This document shows, in pieces, positions 23,048 through 30,715 of a stretch of 30,715 bases of DNA. This DNA is from Candidatus Heimdallarchaeota archaeon LC_3 (GTDB lineage Archaea > Asgardarchaeota > Heimdallarchaeia > Hodarchaeales > LC-3): positions 1 through 30,715 of the forward strand of contig MDVS01000146.1 in NCBI GenBank assembly GCA_001940645.1, written 5' to 3'. The notes below the pieces were generated by a model. The model ran no database searches. It saw only the letters and a list, made by a program, of their open reading frames with translations, and was not told where the DNA came from. A program made the position numbers and the translations under genes. Every line of letters begins with the position of its first letter. Positions within the stretch are counted from its first letter, which is position 1.

Positions 23048-24019
23048 TTAATTATAGTAATAATCTAAATAATATACGAGTTGCTCTTCTGTTTTAGCAA
23101 AAAGAAACTTTTTAGCGTTTTCTACAATATTTTTGTTATGGACCTTAACTGGCTTACTACTAAGAGCATCTATATACCTTTTGCGTTTAGTTGCTATATC
23201 GAGATCACTTATCTTCATAAAAGCTATTGCATACATTGGATTAATATTTAAAACAGTTTCTGTTTTGAATACTTTATCGTTCATGATTAACGCTAGAGGA
23301 AATTTCTCTCCTACGACTCTGTCTCCTAATATAAATGCTTCTTCTGTGTTATTTCTTATAAGCATTTGGTAATTACGATCCAATATATTGAATAAATACT
23401 CCTTATACATTTCAGCACTATTTGTTTTTGTAATATCTAAATTTGTGAATAATTCTTGAGGCCATGGTGTTTGAGTAATAACACAATCCCTGATACATTT
23501 TATTTCATCTATTGAAAATGTTCTTCCTTCACGTCTGAAAAACAGATCTTGTAATTCTTTTAATAATGAAGGAGTTCTGAAATATTGAGTTAACCCATAT
23601 TTTGCGACATTTAAATAATTTTTCTCTTCTCTAGTTAAAGATAGATATCTTTTTGATAGATTCGTCTTTGTAACATGATTAAATTTGCCAGTAAGTAGTA
23701 TTTCTTCTGAAATATCAGCCATTAAAAAGTCAAGATCTGTTATTTTTTTATCTGCAAGGAAATTGAAATCATCTATTTCGTAAGCAACCGTATCAATGTT
23801 ACGTAATTTAATCGAATTTTCTTCAAGATTTAGCGTCCATATTTTCATTTTTCGTTTAAATTTCTTCTTCTCTTTATCACTCCAGCTGTTTTTGTTCCGA
23901 AGATAATACTCCGCTTGTGGAGAAAAATTTCTTAATTGCCATCTAGAATTATAATGTTGTCTTCTTGGGGTTACTGTATTCATCATGAAAAGATCAAATT
24001 TGTAATAATTTAATTCCAT
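23048..24019 (-). CDS. DUF4238-like protein, first of a tandem pair
   Basis: A 323-aa relative of the next gene. It shows RRQHYNSRWQLRNFSP near the N-terminus (the QHY...LRNF signature), KIWTLNLEENSIKLRNIDTVA, the TQYFRTPSLLKELQ helix (the R-T-P of the family), and a late ALIMNDKVFKT segment followed by NPMYAIAFMKIS. Start choice is open: ATG 24019, or the MMN at residues 12-13, closer to the conserved QHY. An AAATATAAGATA-like box lies about 30 nt upstream. It is transcribed away from the polymerase gene. Function unknown. Confidence 0.7.
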   Translation of the reverse strand: MELNYYKFDLFMMNTVTPRRQHYNSRWQLRNFSPQAEYYLRNKNSWSDKEKKKFKRKMKIWTLNLEENSIKLRNIDTVAYEIDDFNFLADKKITDLDFLMADISEEILLTGKFNHVTKTNLSKRYLSLTREEKNYLNVAKYGLTQYFRTPSLLKELQDLFFRREGRTFSIDEIKCIRDCVITQTPWPQELFTNLDITKTNSAEMYKEYLFNILDRNYQMLIRNNTEEAFILGDRVVGEKFPLALIMNDKVFKTETVLNINPMYAIAFMKISDLDIATKRKRYIDALSSKPVKVHNKNIVENAKKFLFAKTEEQLVYYLDYYYN

Positions 24020-24133
24020 ATTTATTTATTCTTAAATGAACGTTTTGTATCTTATATTTCACTTTCAATCATCTCTCCCTGTGGCAGCATGGTCTTTTAA
24101 CTTTCAAAGAAGTATCAATCTAGTGAATATGTC

Positions 24134-26455
24134 TTGGAAGCATTCTTGTTAGATTTATATCCTACCGAAAATGGAGTTATTTCCTATTGGACTACCAGAG
24201 ATGGAAAGACTGTTCAAGGTCTTGTATCTGGTCTACGTGCTAAACTTTATCTGCGACCTCATTCTAATATCAATACCGAACTTCTCATTAGAAAATTAGA
24301 ATCCCTCAGTCTTAATGGAGAATTTGATTGTATTGTTCGACTGACTCAAAAATTTCTTTCGCTGTACCATCCATATAAAAGTACTATTCTTGAACTACAA
24401 GTTCCCTTCGATAAATATAATTACATCTATAAATATATTATAAACGAAAAATTGCCCATAACCTTTTATAATACTGAATTAGCCATCCCTCAATTGTTTT
24501 ATGTAGAGACTGGATTGTTTCCTTATTGTAAAGCTGAAATAACTATAAAAGAGGGAAAATTAGTCCATTATGAATTACAAGACAGTATTAATGATATAAA
24601 TTATGAATTACCGCCAATAAGAGCCTTAGGATTAGCTTTTGAGTATGAATCCACTCTTCACCTTTCCACCCCGTTTCGTGCTACTTTTACTCCTATGGAT
24701 CAAAATATTAATACTATCAATAAAAAAGAGTCATTCACGACTCAAGAATCCTTCACCCTTGATCGTCAAAATAGTGAATCCATGTTCATCCAAATGCTGA
24801 TACAGGTTATTGATGAATATGATCCTGATGTCATCGTTACTTCTGGTGGTGATCGGGAACTAAAATTTATTGCAAAGAGAGCAACTCAGTTAGGATTAGG
24901 AGGATTATCCTTTAATCGGGATAAGAAAGTTTTCCCATTCTATCGAACAGCTAAAGGATCAAAAGAACGAGGCAATTCCTTCATATCTTATGGTGGACAT
25001 TTCTATAAGGAGACCTCCTTTCATCTGTATGCTGGTCGTCATCATTTTGATATGCGTAATTCTTTTACGTGGTCTGATGGAGGATTCGCAGGGATTGTTG
25101 AGTTAGCACGATTATCCTGTATGACTCCCCAATCCTGCTGTCGAGGATCAATAGGAACCTTGCTTACTGGCATGCAAATCCTTGAAGCACTACAAACAGA
25201 TATCTTAATACCTGGAAAAAAAGCAGGAGTGGAAAATTTCCGAACTGGGACTTCGTTGCTTAACGCTGATCGTGGAGGGTTTATTGTCTCTCCAAGAGTT
25301 GGATTACACTTCAACGTGCTGGAAGTAGATTTTTTATCCATGTTTCCTACTATCATGGTCAATTTTAATGTTAGTCCTGAAGCTATGAACTGTTATTGTT
25401 GTGCAGATGGCTCAGGACTACCAGTACCGAATACTGAATATTATACTTGTACGAAAAAGAAAGGATTGATCCCAAAAGTCTTAGAACAAATACTAAAAAG
25501 ACGTATTTATTATAAGCAACGCAAAAATGAAGATCCCAAGTATGATCAGCTCCAAAAAACGCTTAAATGGATATTAGTTACGAGTTTCGGTTATTTAGGT
25601 TATAGGAACGCTCGTTGGGGTAGAATAGATGCCCACGAAACAATAAATGCTTATGCAAGGGAAAAAATACTAAATATAGTTGACTTAGCTGAAGAAAATA
25701 ATCTGGAATGTATAGCAGGAATAGTCGATTCATTATGGATGAAATTTCAAGCTGAAAGCCCTATTGATGATTTCTTACCCGCATTCATGACCATGAAGGG
25801 AGCAGAAATAACAAACTTACCCATATCTGTTGAAGGCGTGTATAAATGGATAGTTTTTCTCCCACGACTAGACGAACCAGAAGTTGGAGTATTGAATCGT
25901 TATTATGGTGTTTATCAGGACGGTTCTATGAAAATACGGGGAATTGAGATCCGTAAACGTGATACTCCCCTATTTATCAAGGAAGCACAACAGAACGCGT
26001 TAGATAATTTAGCAGAAGCAGATACCCGATCAGATTTCAAATTTAAAATTAAATATTCATTACCGCGATTATATGATAAGTGGAAACAGAAATTAATAGA
26101 TCAAGAAGTCCCGTTAGACCAATTAATTGTTACTAAAACTCTTAGTAAGAATCCTCAAGATTATCGGGCAAATAATCACTCAGCATTAGTAAGTAAACAA
26201 CTGGTCAAAGCAGGAGTACACTTACAATCAGGAATGAAAGTACAATATTTGGTAACTGATCATACAAACGCCAAAGCACATGAGAGAGTAAGACCATTAC
26301 AAAAAATTGATCCTAATGGTTATCAGGATGAGATAGATATCGAATGGTATGCAAAAAAGCTGGATGAAGCATATAAAAATATTATTCCACCAGAATATTA
26401 TACCAGGAATCAAACAAAGTCAAAAAATAAATCGTTAGTATCTTTTGTGAGTTGA
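24134..26455 (+). CDS. Family B DNA polymerase, PolB2-like
   Basis: A 773-aa protein from TTG 24134. Polymerase motif A is D399-F-L-S-M-F-P405. Motif B is K478-WILVTSFGY, with upstream KRRIYYKQRK. Motif C reads G-I-V-D532-S-L-W, where replicative enzymes have D-T-D-S, so one catalytic Asp is replaced by Ile. The exonuclease region is altered: FEYE (169-172) stands where D-x-E is expected, then DPDVIVTSGGD and a late AGRHHFDMRNSF. Loss of the D-x-D pair with motif A kept is what I recall for the archaeal PolB2 group (Sulfolobus Dpo2), long thought inactive and later linked to damage tolerance. A Cys-rich mini-protein follows 5 bp after its stop. Replication of a mobile element is the alternative role. 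Confidence 0.85.
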   Translation: MEAFLLDLYPTENGVISYWTTRDGKTVQGLVSGLRAKLYLRPHSNINTELLIRKLESLSLNGEFDCIVRLTQKFLSLYHPYKSTILELQVPFDKYNYIYKYIINEKLPITFYNTELAIPQLFYVETGLFPYCKAEITIKEGKLVHYELQDSINDINYELPPIRALGLAFEYESTLHLSTPFRATFTPMDQNINTINKKESFTTQESFTLDRQNSESMFIQMLIQVIDEYDPDVIVTSGGDRELKFIAKRATQLGLGGLSFNRDKKVFPFYRTAKGSKERGNSFISYGGHFYKETSFHLYAGRHHFDMRNSFTWSDGGFAGIVELARLSCMTPQSCCRGSIGTLLTGMQILEALQTDILIPGKKAGVENFRTGTSLLNADRGGFIVSPRVGLHFNVLEVDFLSMFPTIMVNFNVSPEAMNCYCCADGSGLPVPNTEYYTCTKKKGLIPKVLEQILKRRIYYKQRKNEDPKYDQLQKTLKWILVTSFGYLGYRNARWGRIDAHETINAYAREKILNIVDLAEENNLECIAGIVDSLWMKFQAESPIDDFLPAFMTMKGAEITNLPISVEGVYKWIVFLPRLDEPEVGVLNRYYGVYQDGSMKIRGIEIRKRDTPLFIKEAQQNALDNLAEADTRSDFKFKIKYSLPRLYDKWKQKLIDQEVPLDQLIVTKTLSKNPQDYRANNHSALVSKQLVKAGVHLQSGMKVQYLVTDHTNAKAHERVRPLQKIDPNGYQDEIDIEWYAKKLDEAYKNIIPPEYYTRNQTKSKNKSLVSFVS

Positions 26456-26460
26456 AAATC

Positions 26461-26628
26461 ATGGATAAAGAATGGAAGACCATCTTTACAAATTCGAGTA
26501 ATTCCGACGTAATCCCAATTTTTATAGAGGTTCAAGGAAATTGCCAATATTATGAACCCATCACCCATGGGTGTCAAGTGTATGGTTCCTGTCAGTGTCA
26601 AAACTGCCCAAATTATATAAAAAAGTAA
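26461..26628 (+). CDS. Cys-rich mini-protein coupled to the polymerase
   Basis: A 55-aa protein starting 5 bp after the polymerase stop. It ends C-Q-YY, then a His/Gly/Cys spacer, then YGSCQCQNCPNYIKK. The C-terminal 15 residues match the 64-aa protein at 12831-13025 except for one position, and the DNA is almost the same, while the N-terminal halves differ. Probably one zinc site with four or five cysteines. Its place suggests a polymerase accessory factor or a co-transferred passenger. An opposite-strand frame covers it but has no ribosome site or protein-like character. Confidence 0.75.
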   Translation: MDKEWKTIFTNSSNSDVIPIFIEVQGNCQYYEPITHGCQVYGSCQCQNCPNYIKK

Positions 26629-26650
26629 AAAATAAGAGAAGTTGATAAAT

Positions 26651-26860
26651 ATGGCATTGTTAGTGGAAGATATGGAAGAAAAAAATTGGATTATTTGTGA
26701 ATCATGCAAAAATTTATGTAAAAATCCTAATTATGATTACGATTTGAAAAGAGATGAATGTTGCTTGTGTGTGCAGACAGATGCACGATGTTCGTCTTGT
26801 TCGAATAGGAAATTAATAGAATATAAGAAAAGGACAAAAAAAGAATTAATGTATTTCTAG
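26651..26860 (+). CDS. Second Cys-rich small protein downstream of the polymerase
   Basis: A 69-aa protein from ATG 26651 (a TTG 9 nt earlier is possible), with GAGAAGTTGAT just ahead. It has eight cysteines: CESC and C in the first cluster (~residues 17-23), CCLC in the middle (~45-48), and C-SSC near the end (~55-58). The C-x2-C pairs suggest two zinc sites. A Lys-rich C-terminus (YKKRTKKE) could bind nucleic acid. It follows the 55-aa gene by 22 bp, giving a three-gene operon. No family recognised. Confidence 0.65.
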   Translation: MALLVEDMEEKNWIICESCKNLCKNPNYDYDLKRDECCLCVQTDARCSSCSNRKLIEYKKRTKKELMYF

Positions 26861-27088
26861 GAACGTTATTAAGATAGGTCATGAATAATGTAAATCTTGC
26901 TGAGTAAATGAATATTATTAAAGAAGATTCTAAAATGATACAATAACCATAGGAAATACATAAATTGATTCCTTATCAGCATAGAGAATAAATTTTATAT
27001 GATTTCCTATAGAATACTGAAAATTATAATGAAGCACAATTCTATCTAGTTTTACACTTCCAGATTTGCTTGTTTGGTATCATGTATC

Positions 27089-28180
27089 TTATTTAAAGTA
27101 GTCAGGTACAATTCGAGAAAATAATTGGTTCAAATGCTTAGGATTTTGGTCTAAAATATGAAAATCAATCCTAATCTGTTCTCCTGAGCGTTGAAATAGG
27201 CTATTTTCTAAAATTTCTTTTGTTCTTTCCGATAAATGGTCTGATTTTTCCATTAATTTCATACTAATGAAACCTTCAGTTTTAGGGAGGAAAAATTGAA
27301 TTATCCTTGGTTCTTTATTTGGTAGTTTTGTAATATTTATTCTATTTCCTTTAAATTCCCTGTAAACATGTTTATCTATGCTTATATCAGGTCGATAATC
27401 TTTTATTTTCGCACAGCATACAGCTAGAATTATCCTAAAATATAGTAGATTCTTTTTAGGAACACCTCTTTCTTGAAATATCTCCCAGTCATCGGCTGTT
27501 AAATTATCTTCTTGATCTAAATTTGTTTCAGGGAGGTTTTCTCGACGTTTAGGTATTTCATTTATTAGTTTAAATAGAAAATTGATTTTTGTTTCAAGGG
27601 AGTTGCTCTTTTGAGATTGAATATCTATAATCTTAGTATCCATTATTTTAGCAAAATCTTCAAATTTATGATTTAACATTTCTGCAAAATCATGTTTCAT
27701 TTCAATCTTCAATTCCATATTTAATTGTTTCTGAATTTTGCTGAAACTAGCCCTAAACTCTTCGTATTGAGACCACTGGATGTTTCTCATATCGTTTAGA
27801 TTTTCCGAGATACTTTCTTTTATAATATCATCTATCCCAATCCTATTTTGATCTAATTTTTCTTGAATTTTTTTAAAATAATTCTTCTGATCAGTTCTAA
27901 TATCAAGAAAATCCTTCTGAATTTGTGTTGATAGTATCTCCCCTAATTCTTCAATCTTTTCAGTATCATAGCCTTCTAAAGCTAAAACTTCATCAAACAT
28001 TTTTTTTAATTCTTCAAATTGAGATTTGATTATTTTATTGAAATCATCTAAATTTAAATTTGAAAGCTTTTTCTTAAATATTTCTTTGTTAAACAGTCTA
28101 TTGGATATTTTGTTTGTGGTCTTTTTCCCTAAATTTAACGTAGGTGAATATAAGATTCCAATTAATATAGACAAAGTCAT
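27089..28180 (-). CDS. Coiled-coil protein with conserved C-terminal domain
   Basis: A 363-aa protein. A short N-terminal hydrophobic stretch (LSILIGILY, residues ~3-11) could be a membrane anchor or just the wrong start. Residues ~35-225 are heptad-rich and highly charged (KSQFEELKKMFDEVLALEG, YFKKIQEKLDQN, MELKIEMKHDFAEM), a long coiled coil. Residues ~240-363 are globular: TADDWEIFQERG, LLYFRIILAVCCAKI, then PRIIQFFLPKTEGFISMKL and RIDFHILDQNP. The overall plan resembles a scaffold or sensor, but I do not recognise the C-terminal domain. It stands alone, converging with the polymerase operon. Confidence 0.7.
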   Translation of the reverse strand: MTLSILIGILYSPTLNLGKKTTNKISNRLFNKEIFKKKLSNLNLDDFNKIIKSQFEELKKMFDEVLALEGYDTEKIEELGEILSTQIQKDFLDIRTDQKNYFKKIQEKLDQNRIGIDDIIKESISENLNDMRNIQWSQYEEFRASFSKIQKQLNMELKIEMKHDFAEMLNHKFEDFAKIMDTKIIDIQSQKSNSLETKINFLFKLINEIPKRRENLPETNLDQEDNLTADDWEIFQERGVPKKNLLYFRIILAVCCAKIKDYRPDISIDKHVYREFKGNRINITKLPNKEPRIIQFFLPKTEGFISMKLMEKSDHLSERTKEILENSLFQRSGEQIRIDFHILDQNPKHLNQLFSRIVPDYFK

Positions 28181-28409
28181 ATAATAACACCAGAAGAAGA
28201 GTTTTTCTCTTAAATGACTATTGCTGAAAAATATTTATAATTGTCAATTATTTCCTTTTCTTGAATTTTATACTTAATCAAAATTTATCTTACGTCATAA
28301 GTTATAACTTTTTTTTATTAATACTTACGATTCATTGGAATTGATTCACAAAAATATATTCTTTCAAAAAATTTCTTTTCTTATTTAAAAGAAATTTGTA
28401 TATTAGGTC

Positions 28410-28620
28410 ATGACCAATAAAAATCAAAATAATAAAGAAAGTGACCAAGAAAGAGTCGTTTCCCAAGTTATCAAGATGGTTATACTTGGTGATGGTGCTG
28501 TAGGTAAAACTACTCTTATCAAAAACATACTTTTCAACTTTTCCTGACGAAAATGAATTCGCTAAGGGAATATTAGAAAATTTAGGTCTAATTTACTCAA
28601 TAGGTTATAAATCAATATGA
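28410..28620 (+). pseudogene. Ras-like small GTPase remnant
   Basis: ATG 28410, behind AGGTC, opens a 45-codon frame with VIKMVILGDGAVGKTTLIK: the first strand and P-loop of a Ras/Rab/Arf-type GTPase. The frame stops at TGA 28545. Shifting one base there gives TFPDENEFAKGILENLGLIY up to TGA 28620, which does not look like the GTPase switch I/II, NKxD or SAK motifs. About 120 residues of the domain are absent, so it is not functional as a GTPase. Abundant small GTPases of this kind are a hallmark of Asgard archaea, which supports the assignment of the window. Confidence 0.7.
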
Positions 28621-29067
28621 ATTTAACTTTAGATATTATTTGTTATATTTTTTTTAAGTGCTTAATCTGGAATCGGTGGTAGGATGATCTTAGATTTGAA
28701 CCAATTTCCATCATTTTATATACTTATTTCAAGGTCATACAATAATATCATCCTTCAATTCGGATATAGAGACCAAAGCAAATAAAATCAAAATCCATGA
28801 TTTATGAGTTGTTGAAATAGCAGTGCCTGTTTCCTTTATTAAAGTTCCTTGGTTAGCTCTAAATTTTGCACCTGGTTGGGTTGATGCTTGGATTCCTGCA
28901 CTAGGTAAAACTTATGTTCTGGCTTTTATTATAGCTTTAGTAGGAATTCATTTTGACCATAAAGTTACTAAAAGTTTGGATGTGGAGACCTCAAGGACCG
29001 CCTCCATCGTAATTTTCAATATTAAAGTCCAAGAAATAGAATATTCCTTTTTTTCTCTTTTTATTCT
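28621..29067 (+). other. Decayed stretch with a membrane-protein-like fragment
   Basis: From ~28815 to ~28970 the plus strand reads like a piece of membrane protein (IKVPWLALNFAPGW, LGKTYVLAFIIALVGIHFDHK). There is no ribosome site, and the frame then runs into nonsense-like sequence until 29071. I take it as a remnant, not a gene. The part from 28621 to ~28810 shows nothing. Confidence 0.3.
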
Positions 29068-29208
29068 TTAAGCACAACCTGCTCCAATATTAAACTTTAG
29101 ATTTTCCCAATTCTCACCACTGTAACTCTTTTCTATTAAATAACTTCCATATCGATCTATTTCTGTGATTTTATTCAAATTACCATGATTTTCAAAAGTA
29201 CATTCTCC
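29068..29208 (-). pseudogene. C-terminal remnant of an unknown gene
   Basis: The minus strand encodes 46 protein-like residues (GECTFENHGNLNKITEIDR, YGSYLIEKSY, GENWENLKFNIGAGCA, stop), opened by an in-frame TAG instead of a start. It is a gene end without its body. Not recognised. Confidence 0.4.
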
Positions 29209-29247
29209 CTAATTCCTCAAAAGCTCGACCTGTTTATCAACTTGTCC

Positions 29248-29424
29248 TTAGATAATCCTAAATTAGGTAATAGAAATACTTAGTTTCGTTCTATTGCTAC
29301 TACGTATCAAATAGTTATAGGAGCAATATTATTCCTTTATTTTTTAAAAATAGGTTTATATGTCTTTTTCCCAATATTATTAACAGGTATGACAATTTTC
29401 TTAGTATTTTATTTTGGGTATTAA
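29248..29424 (+). pseudogene. Remnant of a two-helix membrane protein
   Basis: The plus strand encodes LDNPKLGNRNT, a TAG, then FRSIATTYQIVIGAILFLYF and GLYVFFPILLTGMTIFLVFYFGY before TAA. Two hydrophobic helices are clear, but the TAG near the front and the absence of a start mean the gene is broken. Not recognised. Confidence 0.4.
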
Positions 29425-29510
29425 TGAGAAAGGTTAATTACCTGAAATAAACCAATCATGACACCTCATTAATATTACATCCTTAAATTCAAATATGAGA
29501 TTTTCTTGAA

Positions 29511-29906
29511 ATGATAGAAACAATATTCATAAAATATAATTTTGAAATAAACAGATTGAATCCTTTGTTGGTTAATGATATTCAGTTTTTAATATCTAAT
29601 ATTTCTGGAATGAGATCTTATTCTGACAAGATGGAAAATCATCGTTTCAAGTTTAGTGATCTTACTTTTGTAAATCATAAAAATCTTGATTATTTTCCAA
29701 AAGATTTAGAATTTGCTAAAGAAGAGCAGAAACCTGATGAATCGAATATAGAAGAACAATTCAAGAATTGGAGAAAAAACCTTATCGATAACATTGAAGA
29801 AATAAAAATCAAAATTGAAATAAGACTATTTAATAACTTAAAATTCAAAAATAACCGATGGAAAATTCTATTTCACCTTATTAGAGGTTATAATTCTGAA
29901 AAGTAA
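29511..29906 (+). CDS. Hypothetical protein
   Basis: A 131-aa charged, mostly helical protein (NPLLVNDIQFLISNIS, then EEQFKNWRKNLIDNIEEIKIKIEIRLFNNL). There is no signal, membrane segment or cysteine motif, and no ribosome site before the ATG. It lies among gene remnants, so it may itself be a surviving part of something longer. Not recognised. Confidence 0.5.
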   Translation: MIETIFIKYNFEINRLNPLLVNDIQFLISNISGMRSYSDKMENHRFKFSDLTFVNHKNLDYFPKDLEFAKEEQKPDESNIEEQFKNWRKNLIDNIEEIKIKIEIRLFNNLKFKNNRWKILFHLIRGYNSEK

Positions 29907-29990
29907 TAAAAATACCTTCTTTTCAAAGCAGTGATGCACTCATCAATGCAGTTTGAAAATTTATCATATTGTTCTGGTCTGTTGAACTAA

Positions 29991-30377
29991 ATGTGTAATG
30001 CACTAATTGAAGAAAAAAAAACAAATGGGTATGTGGGAAAGGCTTTTAAAAAAGCTACTGTTGAAGAATATTTAAAAAAAAGGAGGACTTTCAAAGATTT
30101 TCCACTTAGACATTATTCTCAAATAGCATTTAATTTTAAAAATATAATTGTTAAAGAACTACTATCACGCTTAAATATATCAGCAGAAAATACTACCATT
30201 ACACTAATTGGTGGTTATACAGGACAATTTGCTAATTCTTTAAAAGATGTAGGAATGTGAGTAATTTTTACTGATCCGTTGGAAGAGTGGGTGGAAAATG
30301 CATCAGCTCAAGGTTTTGAATCATATAAATATTTTTTAAAATCATTGTTTTCTATTAGATTTTTTTCGCATATTTAA
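29991..30377 (+). pseudogene. Methyltransferase-like gene with internal TGA, truncated
   Basis: An 89-codon frame ends at TGA 30258-30260, but the same frame carries on with clear protein sense. TTITLIGGYTGQFANSLKDVGM, the stop, then VIFTDPLEEWVENASAQGFESYKY is the first half of a Rossmann fold of the SAM-methyltransferase kind: a glycine-rich loop after strand 1, and an acidic D in VIFTDP after strand 2. The frame then ends at TAA 30377, overlapping the end of the opposite gene, with the rest of the enzyme missing. CGA to TGA is a simple explanation for the inner stop. The substrate cannot be judged. Confidence 0.55.
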
Positions 30378-30715
30378 TCTAAACAAAGTAATTAGTGTCA
30401 TTATTATAAATGTGCTCTCTATTGGGGATGGACTTGTATGTATTTGATCTAATTCGAGAAACGAGACTAATTCTTCTCTGGTGAAATTTTTCGAGAATTC
30501 TTTATAACCATTATACTGGAATATTTCGATTTTATTCCAATTCGTTACAAGTATTTTATCCTTATAAACTCTATAGAAATTCTTTAGTGGAATATTTTCA
30601 TAAAAATAGATGTGAGATTCATTGTATGATAGTAATTCCTCGCCAGTGTAATCAATTGTAAAGGGTAAGTTAATGCGGACTATTTTTAATGAATCAGAGA
30701 TATAAATGTCGGTAT
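30342..30715 (-). CDS. Surface protein, C-terminal part, cut by window edge
   Basis: An open minus-strand frame enters from the right edge and ends at TGA 30342, giving 124 residues. The ectodomain-like part (SLKIVRINLPFTIDYTGEELL, YFYENIPLKNFYRVYKDKIL) is followed by a Ser/Pro-containing stalk, a short hydrophobic segment (FIIMTLITLF) and a basic end (RLNMRKKSNRKQ). This repeats the plan of the other surface proteins in this window, so an N-terminal signal peptide is expected outside it. No family recognised. Confidence 0.7.
   Translation of the reverse strand, partial: TDIYISDSLKIVRINLPFTIDYTGEELLSYNESHIYFYENIPLKNFYRVYKDKILVTNWNKIEIFQYNGYKEFSKNFTREELVSFLELDQIHTSPSPIESTFIIMTLITLFRLNMRKKSNRKQ

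Noticed and set aside
25042..25362. 106-codon frame antisense to the polymerase
   Set aside because: It lies wholly inside the well-supported polymerase gene, which explains its codon pattern.
26410..26709. 99-codon minus-strand frame over the polymerase end and mini-protein
   Set aside because: The plus-strand 55-aa Cys-rich protein in the same DNA has a clear paralogue in this window; the antisense frame has no support.
28823..29071. 82-codon plus-strand frame as a gene
   Set aside because: Only its first half looks like protein, the start lacks a ribosome site, and it sits among remnants.
1..30715. tRNA, rRNA, CRISPR arrays or classical insertion-sequence transposase
   Set aside because: No T-loop GTTCRA with matching arms, no regularly spaced repeats, and no DDE, HUH or serine-recombinase motifs were visible; intron-containing tRNAs could escape reading by eye.

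Overview
The window looks archaeal, most likely from an Asgard-type archaeon. This is an inference from gene content and signals. It is very AT-rich and has TATA-like boxes about 25-38 nt upstream of several starts. It mixes strong GAGGTGAT-type ribosome sites and TTG starts with apparently leaderless genes. It also holds a PolB2-like DNA polymerase, Asn-x-Ser/Thr-rich surface proteins with a C-terminal membrane anchor, and the N-terminal piece of a Ras-like small GTPase (P-loop GDGAVGKTT). No rRNA, tRNA, CRISPR array or intact transposase was recognised.

Left part (1-9.7 kb): an accessory, duplication-rich stretch. It starts with a truncated copy of a membrane-protein gene that is intact at 13.0-14.0 kb. 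Next come a TTG-started, possible winged-helix protein (524-1441), small membrane proteins, a nuclease-like protein, two surface glycoprotein-like proteins, and two intact copies plus one broken copy of a small protein family (3.5, 6.3 and 7.5 kb). The two intact copies share a far-upstream non-coding block. There is also a decayed DUF3160 gene and a tail-anchored protein. A 108-bp scrap of the big helicase gene lies at 9385-9492.

Middle (9.7-14.2 kb): a two-gene operon with an Nmad3-like protein behind a perfect palindrome, then a minus-strand operon. That operon encodes a 43-aa membrane peptide, a 315-aa multi-pass membrane protein, a Cys-rich mini-protein, an exported Ig-like protein and a gene split by a frameshift.

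Right-centre (14.2-26.9 kb): the DNA-metabolism core. A TPR protein is followed by a 1123-aa protein that joins a YprB/MrfB-like DEDD exonuclease domain to a YprA/MrfA-like DExH helicase. In Bacillus these are two separate proteins of a nucleotide-excision-repair pathway. Its stop is a TGA exactly where the C-terminal zinc motif should have its next cysteine, and the frame continues 28 codons with the expected tail. Further right are a regulator-like winged-helix protein, a tandem DUF4238 pair, and a PolB2-like polymerase with a degenerate catalytic motif C. The polymerase is followed at once by a Cys-rich mini-protein that is a paralogue of the one in the minus-strand operon. Shared parts between the membrane operon, helicase and polymerase neighbourhoods (three separate partial duplications) suggest one integrated element that exists in several partly decayed copies.

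Right end (27-30.7 kb): a coiled-coil protein, then a field of gene remnants (GTPase start, membrane fragments, methyltransferase-like gene with an internal TGA), and a surface protein cut by the window edge.
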